NCBI GenBank assembly: GCA_030549775.1
Contig: CM060172.1
Location: 61,112,023-61,176,022 of the forward strand
Length of the DNA: 64,000 nucleotides
Source of the DNA: Tamarix chinensis
Lineage: Eukaryota; Streptophyta; Magnoliopsida; Caryophyllales; Tamaricaceae
Direction of reading: 5' to 3'
How positions within the stretch are numbered: position 1 is the first letter of the stretch; the number at the start of each line of letters is the position of its first letter. The notes beneath the pieces were generated by a model, which was given only the letters and a program-made list of their open reading frames with translations, was not told the origin of the DNA and did no database searches. Of this stretch, positions 23,901 through 35,900 are shown one piece after another. The position numbers and the translations under genes were made by a program.

Positions 23901-26900
23901 ACTAGCAATTGAAGTTGTATAGAATTAAAATTCTAGCATTGTTTGTTCTTTATTCAGAAAAAAGGGGAGAAATTGGAAAATAAAATTTAGGGAATGAACC
24001 TTTGTTGATGGTCTTGGAAGAGTGTTTACCTTATGTTGGCATATGTGTTGTGGTATATTGAGACTTATTAAAATTGTTCTGAAAGTGGATGTTGATATGC
24101 TCAAATATTTTTATTGCACACTTTTAGAGGAAGTATAACTCTACTCTCCTCAATTGTATTCTTTTTTTGTTATGTTGATTCCATCCATGTTGTTGATGTT
24201 TTATTGCTGATTCCAGTTTTTTTTCTTTGATCTTTGTTCTTTTTTTTGATAGATGGATCATGATGGTGCTAATCTTACTCTATTCTACTTTACAATCCTT
24301 AATTGGTGTGTTGTGGTGGTGGCTGCTTATTGGTATTTAGACGAAAATGGCATGTTAGATGATAATGATGATGATGATATTCATAAAGAATCTAGAAAAG
24401 TGAGATTTTTGGTAAGAGATGTGATGACGAATAGAGTCATATGTCGAGATATGATTCGTATGGGTCCTGAGGCATTTTATGAATTTTGTGGGTTATTAGC
24501 GAATCATGATGGCTTGCGATCAACTAAATGAGTTAATATCGAAGAGCAAGTTGCTTTATTTTTGTACATTTTGGGTCATGCCACAACAAATAGGGAGGTA
24601 CAAAGAGTGTTTGGTAGGTCTGGAGAAGTTATTAGTCGTCATTTTCACAATGTCTTAAGAGCCGTTATCGAATTAGAGGAGATGTTTATTAGACAACCAG
24701 ATGGATCATCAACACCAGTAGAGATTCAAGACAATCCCAAGTTCTATCCTTATTTTAAGGTGCCTATTATGAATTTTCCTTTTTTTTTAGTCAATAAATA
24801 ATTTAATTAGATTATTAATAATGTAGTAGTTAATTTTAGGATTGTGTGGGAGCAATCGACGGATCCCGTGTTCGAGTAAAAGTTTCTACATCTGATGCTC
24901 CTAAATACCGAGGCAGAAAAGATTACACCACACAAAATGTACTAGCAACTTGTACATTTGACCTAAAAGTTACCTATGTTCTAGCTGGTTGGGAAGGAAC
25001 AGCATCAGATGCTCGAATACTAAAAGATGCATTAAGACGACAATATAGCCTAAAAATCCCACATGGTAACTACGTTGCCATTCTTAACAAATACTTTTTA
25101 CTTAATTTATTGAAAGTGATCTAACATTTTAGCCTTTTTTTAGGTAAATATTACATTGGTGATGCTGGATTTCCAGTAATGAGTGGCTTAATTCCACCTT
25201 ATAGGGAAAAGCAGTATCATTTGAAAGAGTACTCACATAATCCACCAAGGTCTCCGCGAGAGCTATTTAATTTATGTCATTCTTCTTTAAGAAATGCGAT
25301 TGAAAGAATTTTTGGTGTTGTAAAAAAGCGTTTTCCAATTATGGCAAGTGCAAATGAACCCCATTATGATGTATATACACATACAAGGATTATATTAGCA
25401 TGTTGTATTGTGCATAACTTTCTAATGGGTGTTGATCCGGATGAAACTATAATTAGAGAAGTGGATCAAGAACTTGCTGATGGCAATGATGGAGAGTGGG
25501 AAAATAGGTTTGATGATCTTACAGAAGAAGGAGATGCTGCTAGAGGAGAGTTTATAAGAAATTCCACAGCAGTGGCGATGTGGAGAGATTATAACCATAA
25601 GCATTTCTCTTCACTTATGTAATTTGAACAAATGTACTATTTTATGTGTACTGAATTGCGAGAACCTTGTTGTTTTGTTACGATATGTTGTATTCTACTT
25701 TGAACACGCCATGGAACATATGTCTTTATTTTTTTTAGATATTAAAGCTCTGTTTTAAATGTCCCTTGATTACTTGTGTATTTTTTTTATTTGCATACTT
25801 GTCGTATTGTCATCCTTTTTTTTTGGTAGATTCAACCATGCCTCCTCGTCAAGTTGAGAGAAACATTTGGACATGCGAGATGGATGGAGTTCTTCTTGAT
25901 GCTTTGCTACATCAGATGCATATAGGTAATCGTCCTGGTGGCACATTTACTACGGGAGCTTATAGTTTCGTGTTAAAAGAGCTTGAAGAAAAGTTTCCCA
26001 ACTCCTCATGGAATAAGGAACGATTTCGCAATAGGATAAAATATTTGAAGGGAAAGTTTTTTGAATGTTATGGCATATTCCGAAATGTTTCAAAAAGTGG
26101 CTGGGGTTTTAATCTTACCACTCAAATGTGGGATCTTGAAGAGGAAGTGTGGAATCAACTAATTGAGGTGTATATGGAATTATTTTCTCTTTTTTCATAA
26201 GGTTTTATTCTTTTTTATATGGTGTTCATCATCTACATTTGTTAAGTGTTGTGATTTAATTTACTTTGTTTGTTTGTTCGTTTGTTTGACCTAGAGTAAT
26301 CCAAAGGCTGCAGAGTGGAAGGGTAAAACATTTCCCTTTTACGAAAAATTAGAAGAGCTATTTTCTAAGGATAGGGCAACCGGGGATAATGTTGTAACTG
26401 CTACTGAAGTAAGAGCAAGGAGAAGGGAAGCTGCAGAACAACATGGAGGATCTAGTGGCATGATTCAAGATATTGATAATATGGTCTCACAAGATGAAGT
26501 TCACATTGAGGGGTTTAGTTCATTTGGTATTGATTCTAGGACTCCACCTCATTCTACTCAAGATTATGTTTCAGATACTAGTAATGCAAGTGTACCACAC
26601 GTAGGTTCGGGGCATGGAAAATGCAGCAAGGGTAAGAGGAAAATTGATACATTTATTGCAGCATGTTCTGATATGTTAAGTGCACAGGTAGAGAAGTTTG
26701 CTACGGTTATGGAAAAAGGCTCACGTATTGATCCTGTTGAGGCTATTAAGTGTGTTGAGGAGCTACACTTCGATCCAAGGTACACGATGTTGGCTTCTTT
26801 TCATCTTTCAAAGAATCGTGCAGACTATGAGTTGCTAAATGCGTATCCCTTAGAGCGACGTCGGTCTGCATTATGGCTTCTATTGGTGCAAGCACAAATC

Positions 26901-29900
26901 ATTGACGAATCAGAACCTTGCCCTTATGTGTAGTTTCATGCTATAAAACACTTGAATTAAGATGTTCTGTAGGATGATGACATCATTCATCTTTGTTGAC
27001 GGTGAAACTATTGTAAGATGATGAACATCTTGTGCACCTTTTGGGTTTATAATGTAGATGATGATGGACATCTTTTGATTTTAGTAACATTGTGTTGAAT
27101 GTAGGATGATGGATGCCCTTTAACTTATTAAGTTTGTTTTCTAATGAAAGACGATGGGTGCCTTTCTTCAATGTGTTGTATATAATTTATTTTATTCGTA
27201 CAAAAAATCTTTATCTGTGAAGTAGTTGGACCAATATCCAAAGCAATCCAATCTGAAAAAGCAAATAATCGATCCGATCTTTTTTCCAAATCAAATATCC
27301 AATCTGGTCAATAAAAAGTCAAACAAACAAGGGTACCCCCGTGTTTATTTTCTGCCTCTTTGGAATTTCCTGACGAAAAAACACGGACCGTGTTAATAAA
27401 CACGGTACCCCCGTGTTTATTTTCTGCCTCTGGAATTTCCTGACGAAAAAACACGGATCGTGTTCATAAACACGGTACCCCCGTGTTTATTTTCTGCCTC
27501 TCTGGAATTTCCTGACGAAAAAACACGGACCGTGTTAATAAACATGGTACCCCCGTGTTTATTTTCTACCTCTTTGGAATTTCCTGACGAAAAAACACGG
27601 ACTATGTTAATAAACACGGGGGTACCGTGTTTATTTTCTGCCTCTCTGGAATTTCCTGATAAAAAACACGAACCGTGTTAATAAACACGGGGGTACCGTG
27701 TTTATTTTCTACCTCTCTGGAATTTCTTGACGACAAAACATGGACCGTGTTAATAAACACGGCCCCCCGTGTTTCTTTCCAACTTTGACAGTCTTTAGTA
27801 TTTCGGCTACAACTTCTTCATCTGACCTCCGATCGAGCTGATTCTTGATGCGTTGGAAAGATAACAGAAATATCTACAACTTTCATGTTCATCACATTTT
27901 CAAATTATAATTTCTTCAAGGTAAAATATTCACATCTTTCCAAATTGGATGTGTGTGTATAGATAAATTTGGAGAAGGTGGTGGCGGTGGCGGATGAGGC
28001 AGTGGAGTTGTGATGGAGATGGTGGTGGTGGATGAGGTGGAAGAGGAGGATGTGGTGGGGTGGTGGTGGTGGTGGTTGTGATGGAGGTTGTGGTGGAGGT
28101 GGTGTTGGTGCTGGTGCTGGAAGAGGAGGATGTGGTGGTTGTGGTAGTGGTGGTAGTTGTGATGGAGGTTGTGGTGGAGGTGGAGGTGGTGCTGGTGGTG
28201 GAGGAGGAAGTGATGGAGGAGTTGGCAGTGGTGGAGGTGGAGGAGGATGTGGTGGTTATGGTGGAGGTGGAGGTGGTGGTGGTGGTGGTGGCGGAGGAGG
28301 AGGAGGAGGAAGTGGTGGGGTAGGGGTGGTGGAGGTGGAGGAGGAGGATGTGGTGGTTGTGGTGGTGGGGTAGGGGTGGTGGTGGTGGAGGAGGAGGAAG
28401 TGGTGGAGGAGGTGGTGGAGGAGGATGTGGTGGTTGTGGTGGTTGTGGTGGTTGTGATGGAGGTTGTGGTGGTGGTGGAGGTGGTGGTGGTGGTGGTGGT
28501 TGTGGTTGTGGTGATAGTGGTGGTGGTGTTAGGTAAGTTTATTATATAAGAAACTTATTTATTAATACAAGGGTATAAATGTCATTTGTTTTATTTTTTA
28601 ACCTTCATTCACCTCAATCCAAACAAAAATTTAAAACATTCACCCCAATTCACCCAGGTTAGGTTAATATCATCCAAACAGCATTTTTAAAACATTCACC
28701 CCAATTCACCCCGATTCACCTCCATTCCCTTCACCTAGGTTAATTTTTAATGTTTACCCCTACCTCGATTCACCCCAATCCAAACGGACCCTTAATGATC
28801 AGGAGCATCTTTGAGGCTGCACCTTTGCCTTCTAGTATGTTTGCAGGTTTGAACAAGCCCCCTTTGTCTTCAGTTTCATTTACCAATTTGTTGCACCATT
28901 CTCGGGAGGTTTCCATTGTTTTTATATCATGTGAAAGAGCCATCTTGAATGTAATGCTACTTGGCTTCATGATAACAAACTTCATATATTTTATTTATTC
29001 TCACTCGCTGGTGTTGAGTTCTTATGCAATAGAGGAAAATGATATAGTTTTAGTAGATAAATATCCTTTTCAAATAAGCATCAACAAAGGAAAGAAATAG
29101 ATTTTTAAGACTTATTTCAATATCTCTTTATTTAAGACATTATTGCTTTAGGATTTAGTATCATCCTTTTGAGAAATAATTACCTCCGTGTGTGTGTATG
29201 ACCCCAGTTTACATTATTTATCATACTTGAATGAATGAATGTTGAATTATTAGTTTTCTCCTAAGACTCTCATCTGAAAATTTCTCTACTTCCTAATTCC
29301 CGTCTATTCTCTTAATTTCTATTTTCTCTTTCCAACCCTACATCAACAGGGTACCCAACACATGCAAGTAGGTGCTACCATTTCTTGGGTCCATTTCGCA
29401 ATCCAAAATTAGTTTAGATGACAAGAACCATCACCATCACCTTTCGAGAAGTTCAAAATCATCATTTTAGCACAATTTACTATAGTGTGTTCAAATAAAA
29501 TAACTATAAAAGCACATACAAAAAAAATAACAATATGCATCATATCATCTCATCTTCATTTATTTACCAAATAAGGCCCTAATGGGTTGGTTGGATGTAG
29601 CATTTAAAGACACCATTATCAGCATAATTTTCACGTCATTGTAGGAAGGGCGAGTTGATGGTGTAACCTAATCATGTATCAGTGCATAAGCATTTGGATT
29701 GATATGGCATATATATAGCAATGCAAATAAGTTTTACTATTGCACTTTGGATGTCACATTAAGACCAAAAATTAGCTCCCTCTTCCGTGTCCCCATTCTA
29801 TAATCCTAGCTCCATCAAACATTTTGTTTCCTTTTTTAGAGGACCTCGCTCCATCAAACATGGAGAAAAAATCATTTGGTTAGTCCAAGGAAGTCGAGTA

Positions 29901-32900
29901 TCTAACAAGTAAAAACGAATCAAAAGCACAAGTCCTTCAATACAAGTCATTTACTTCGACATCTGCAATTACACACTTCATTTCCGCTGATGGAGTAGCA
30001 GAACAAGTTAGAAGTCTCACCTATCTATAATCTTAAGGCGCCCTCCTGGTAGCCACAGCCCAATATCACCTGTATGCAGCCAACCTTCATCATCAATTAC
30101 TTCTCGCCTGTGCAATGAGCAAGAATAAGGTTATATCTGAAATATAGCAATCAAATAGAGGAAGCAGAAAGTCCATAGAACTGCATTACGTTTGAACTTC
30201 ATCTTTGAAGTAACCTCTGAAAACAGTAGGACCACGGACGCATATCTCTCCACGGGGGTGGGGCTTGTCATCAGATGTATAATTCATTTCAGGGACATCC
30301 ACAAGCTTTACCTCTGAATATTAAGTAATATTGAATAATTGTCACCAACTGTTTCTCCACTAACAAAAGGTCAAAGCAAATTCTTGTCCTTAAATAACAC
30401 TAAGACATGTATCTCTTTTCCTTTTGATCTTTATCATCTGGTAGATAAGTCAACATAGTAAAATACATCAATATCTTCTATTGCGTCAGTTATCAGATAC
30501 ATTCAGTTTTGCCAAGTGGATATAAAATGAGCACTGTTAGTGATTACTCCATGATTTATTACATGCTTAAATATCTGATATGACTCAAAGCCATATCAAA
30601 CAAGCTCACACTTGTCAAGAATGAAAAGAGCACCGCATCTCCAGCGAACTTCCATCTCTTTGCCAACATCCAGTCTCTATGCATGATAACTATCATATAG
30701 ATATGATTTTCACCAGCAATTTATCCAACCTAACTAGATAGAAGCATTTTGATTTTCAAAATTATTCAGAAGGAAAACAAATAGATTAATTGAAAAACCC
30801 CTCTATAGGATAAAAATTGTAAAGACTTAGTTTGAAAATGCAAGAGGACTGAATACTTCTCCGAGATGAAAATAGAGATCTCCAGGTTGGCAATGCTTAT
30901 GGTTAAAATTCTATGTGCCCAAACAACCAAGGTGTAGAAATGCATTTATTCCAACACTTGCAATCAGATCAATTTTCAACCAGATTAACTTCTACCCAGT
31001 ATAACTTACCACAAGCTGGATTAGGAGAACCAACATGACCAGATACATTGTCACCCTCATCCATTGAACTTATGACACAAGATGTCTCAGTCATACCATA
31101 TCCTTCAACAACTTGGCAGCCAAAACACCTAAAAAGATCCACCTTTTTAATACATGACAGATAGAAGAGGATCAAAGCAGGTGAAAAGCAATCAGGATTG
31201 GAATAGCATCAGCAACTTTGGTGGTAACAAAACAATCAGCTTACACTTTCATAAAGTCAAGGATATCAGGTGATAAAGGTGAAGCGCCTGAACCCAATAT
31301 ACGAACTCTTCCACCAAGCCTTCCTTTTATTTTGTTGAATACTAGTTTGTCCCAGATTGGCGAAGGACTACGCCCTGAATAATGTTAAAAATGAATTTAG
31401 ATGAAATCCAAAGCAAATCCATAACAAAATCATGTGCACATGAAAGACAAGAAATGATATTGCTTCACAGCAAAAGGCCTTTTGGGTCATCTACAATTGA
31501 AGCTGAGCATCCTGATGCTCGGCCATCAGATAACATGAATATAGCTTTTCTTAATGAATCCCAAAGGCTTGGTGATTGGTACATTGAATCCTCCTCAAAG
31601 AACCCTTTCACATGCACCACTAGCCTATGAGGTATAGGGACAGCCTGTTCTTATTCCAAGGGTGAAGTAAATATACGTCAATTATTCACCCTTTAATTGC
31701 ACATCACCAGTCATGTGACTCATGTCTACATCTACAACCCCTCTCTTCCTGATGTAGGGCTGGGAAGACGAATAATAAATTAGGAATAGAAGAGAGGATA
31801 AATAAGAGATGAAGGGAATCACAGAAGAGAGAAGGGACATCTGGAAGAGAGACAAGGATTGAAACAAACGCAAAATTTAGACGAAGAAAGCAATTGATTC
31901 ATTCAATAATAATTGGTAAAATTGTGTAAAACAACATAAACTATAGGGCCATACATATAAGCCAGATTACTACCAAATACTAAACCAACTGCGAATCCTA
32001 TGCAATAAGGGAAAAGGCACGTAAAGGAAATAAAGTAATATCTTGAAAGATCCAAAAAAATATCTCAGAAAGACACTTCCTATGATAATTCTTCAAAAAA
32101 AAATGGAAAAAATAATAATATTTGTTTCCTATTTCATCAGCCCCTTCCCTTGAAACAAGAAAAGTAGGCAATGAAAGCAAGAGTAAAAAGGCTTAGAACA
32201 AAGATCTGACTATGAGGGTAGCCACAAAAATTAGTAGTTCCTAGCATATAAAGGTTGCATCTAATGTAGTTGTTATTCCACGTCTAGAATTACTTGCCCA
32301 TGACTGGCACGTGAGTTTTAACTCACCAAAATTAAATCAGCAATTAGCATTCCTACCGTTCATTATTGCTTGCTTCTTTGAATTATAAGCAACATTGAAA
32401 AACCTTTCTTTCAATGCTCCAGAAGCCTTGACAGCATTAGTAATCCTACCAGAGATAAACTAAATCAGCACACAGTGCAGAACTTTAAACCCACAGTAAA
32501 TTTTAAGTATTAGAAACACAAAATTTTACCCAGCATATATTCTGTTGTATAACCGAGGAACACTGCAGAATATGGTCGGTCTCAAAGCCAGCAAGTCATC
32601 CATTAATTTCAGATTGTCCTGTCCAAAGAGAAGGTACAGTGGAAAGTAAAGAACAACACTTTATAATTTTTATCATAGAAAATGAATAAAATCTGAAAAC
32701 TGCCTCACATTATATCATACAGCAACCATAAACTGGAATAGTATTTCACAGAGAGAGAGAGAGAGAGAGAACCAAATCATCATATGCAGTAGCCTAAATG
32801 CCAAATGCATCTGCATGTGAACATGTAATTGCAGATTTTCATTGTAAATAACATCACTGGGCAGCGTCATCAAGTTACTCATTCAATCAGTGAAAGCACA

Positions 32901-35900
32901 TAATTCTTACAGAAACTAAGGTAATAGAACAAATAATTATTGGATCCTGGCAATGGGACCAGTTAAACACCAACAGAGAAGTACGCACATCATATAGACA
33001 AACTTTAACAATCAAGTTTCCTCTATTCCATCATATTCCACATCCAAACCACAGGATTTCTCTGGGCACACTATCAACCATAGGAGTTATAATGAGACAC
33101 AGTAAGAACCATGTGATAAGTAACATACCCCCTGATAAAAACCAATAGCAACACCAAAGTATACGGATGAGATCTGGTTGGCTCGCTCATATATGTGTGC
33201 CAAAGGAAGGTATGATATGTAACTGTCCAACACAAAATATTTTAGCACTTAGCATATAGCAATGTGAACAAGCCAGTTATAACACCGAAAGCCAAGTAAT
33301 AAATAAAGATTTAAGATATTTAACAAGGTAAATAAACTCAGATTTATGTCAGAAGATTGCTAGACAACTAAATAAACTCACATATCAGTGGGATAAAATT
33401 TGACTGCTAGGCTCATACCAGCAACACTGGCGATCAAATTTTCGTGAGTCAAAACAACTCCCTGCACAAAGAAAATGTAGGTAAGCCATCAATTATACAA
33501 AACGACCAATTTCTCCAACAGAAAAGAACACACCTTTGGTGTTCCAGTAGTGCCACTGGTGTAACATATAGTAGCAACATCATCTGGGTTAGGTGGGCTG
33601 AAAGGCCGAAGGCTGGCAAGTCCCTGGAAGTGGAAATGGAAAGGCAATAATTACTGTTTGATAATACATACAGATCATCATAGTTCTACACTTTTCTTTC
33701 TGGCATGAGATGCAATGAAGATATATTGAAACTAAATGAACCAGTAAAAATCACATTAGTCCTTACTCACTCTCTTTGAACCAAACACAATTAGACACAG
33801 AGAAAAACAATTCTCAAATTACCTGACTTAAAAGCTTGGAGTATGACATAAGCTTAATCCCTGCAGTCACTGGTAGTGAGGGTAAGTTTTCATCCATTCC
33901 TCCTACAACCTGCACTTTGTGAAGATAAAGGGTAAGATAACATATAGATTTCAGGGGATATAATTGTGATTAAGGTCCCTTTTGAGGAATAATCTGGAAA
34001 TGTAATGCAATGATGAACAACTGACAATTTTAGGTATCTACTTTTAAAATGTTTTTATTTGTTTGAGAGTACATAATAGCAAAATGTGATAAAAGGTAAT
34101 AAAAATTTTAAACATTTATACAACGTGATAGGTCAGCTGACGTGAAGTAAAATTTAGTAATCAAACAAAACATAACTTTTATATTTTTATGTGAACTTAC
34201 CACTATCAGGCGTACACTTGGAATCTCAGATAGAAAGCTCAACAGCTGCAATGCAAGTCACAATAAGCATTTTAATTTCTCCTTACTTAAAGTGAGCTTA
34301 TATACAACACAACTTACTGAATCATCCTTATTACTGCACAATTTTCATGAAATAGAAAATAAATAAAATAAAATAAAATAAAATAACAGAATAAAGGATA
34401 GCTGAAAATATTATGCAAAATTAAATTAAGCATGAGAATCTATTGCTGATTCTGCCTCATGTCACTTGATCCAATATTCAATATCATGACTATTCCAAGT
34501 TATGGATGCATTTGTGGACCAGATTTATAACCAGACCCAACGAGGCCCAATGACCAGGTCTCAGCCCAAAAGCACTAGATTATAGCTTATTAATAAGTAG
34601 CAGGGATTCATTTTGTTACTCCAAATTGATGTAATAAAAGTAATGTATTGAATTAATAAATAAAGGACTACTATGTCATAAGTCCACTAGCTTGTAATAA
34701 GCCAAAAAATAAGAGGCTAGGATACCAACATTAGATAAGCTGTAAAAATAGCTATCAAAGTTAATTCCGTAGCCTCCCTTTTGTTCTCTCCTCTCTCTTC
34801 TCTATGCCTCCCTCAAACACTAACCCTAGTCGCAGGCCTCGCTTTTCTGAGGGAGACGCTATCCATCCCGTCCCCTTTCTCTCTTCTCTTAGGGAAGAGT
34901 AAGAAACCTAAAACTAAGCACTCGAATCCTCAACATTTCTCCCCATCGCTGCATAACTCAATCCACAATCCAGCTGTAACAGTTCCACATGCATACCCTC
35001 CAAATAAAAGACCTAACTAGTTTTTCTCCCATTGCAAAAAAGAAAATTTCTTTCTAAGAAGTTAGTGGATTTCAGCTCATGTTTAAATGCGCCATCAGAC
35101 AAAGTGATGTTTTTCATATTGTAGTTCTTTGAACCTTTCTTATTGCAATTAACCCTCTTCAACCAGATGATAGTTGGGAGGATGAAACTCACTTAATCAA
35201 CTTTCTACTTTGAACAAGTGAGATTGAAGAACGAATTACAGGGGCAGATTTCAGCATTATTATCCAGAAGTGCAAAAGGAAAATAGGGGGAGCAGGGCAT
35301 ATCACTATATCAAGCAGATGGTTGCAACAATCTACCATTTCTCTTCCCCCTCATGTCCTAAATCAGAAGAGGAAACAGGACAGGGATAGTGATGAGTTAT
35401 AAGTTCTAACCAAGCTCAAGATATGAAATCATCATCACATAAGAGGCTTGAGATATGTCAACATAATAAGGGACTTAGAGCCTTGGTATGAGATGCAAGA
35501 CGGGGACTTTGCTCACACTTTGCATCTAGAGGATTTGAGGGGCGTAAAATCATTATCCAAAATAAAGCATTGATATATAATATAATAGACAATTTATGGA
35601 GATAAGTTATATAATGCCATCAAATAGGTCTTTTCTATACAAAAGTATCAATGGATTTATAGGGTAGAGCCAGCTTGTCTATTACTTTTGCATCTCCACA
35701 TTTTATTTAATTAATTGTTTCTTCTTGACCATTGGTCTTCCCTCCTTTCTTTCTTTCTTTTCTACTAAAATGAAAAGGAAAAAAGGGAGACTCTTAACCC
35801 ACTCAAGGAGCCTTGCAGCATCTCTGCTAAAGTGCCTCACTTGGGGCAAATTCTTGCATATTCTTCCATGAACCCGACTCATTGTGAGCTCTCTCCCATA

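Larger units (their letters stand above)
22746..28791 (+). mobile_element. PIF/Harbinger DNA transposon, 6,046 bp, TSD TTA
   Basis: Terminal inverted repeats of 21 bp (22746-22766 and 28771-28791) share 17 contiguous bases, CCGTTTGGATTGGGGTG. They are flanked by TTA on both sides (22743-22745, 28792-28794), the 3 bp target typical of PIF/Harbinger. It holds a DDE transposase (24253-25622) and a Myb/SANT-like gene (25838-26933) in the same orientation, the two-gene layout of plant Harbingers. The 3' third carries a 72 bp hairpin repeat array (27330-27775) and a GGT/GGA-rich tract (27975-28530). A second, inner copy of the terminal motif occurs near each end (22798-22860; 28600-28720). It is antisense to LACS6 and lies in intron 18. 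Confidence 0.93.

Noticed and set aside
24529..24531. Recoding (selenocysteine or readthrough) at the transposase TGA
   Set aside because: No recoding element is visible and plants lack the selenocysteine pathway; a simple nonsense mutation is the easier explanation.
27417..27681. 66-73 aa frames on both strands with an internal repeat
   Set aside because: By-products of the 72 bp tandem repeat.
27330..27775. CRISPR-like regularly spaced repeats (also 15003-15204)
   Set aside because: Units are contiguous tandem repeats without unique spacers, in a plant genome and inside transposons.
28032..28549. Long open frames encoding Gly-rich, Val-rich or Trp/Arg-rich peptides
   Set aside because: All three plus frames are open because the DNA is GGT/GGA low-complexity; no start context or domain.
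34781..35020. 79 aa plus-strand frame in intron 7
   Set aside because: No recognisable domain, and Pro/Ser/Leu-rich from CT-rich DNA.
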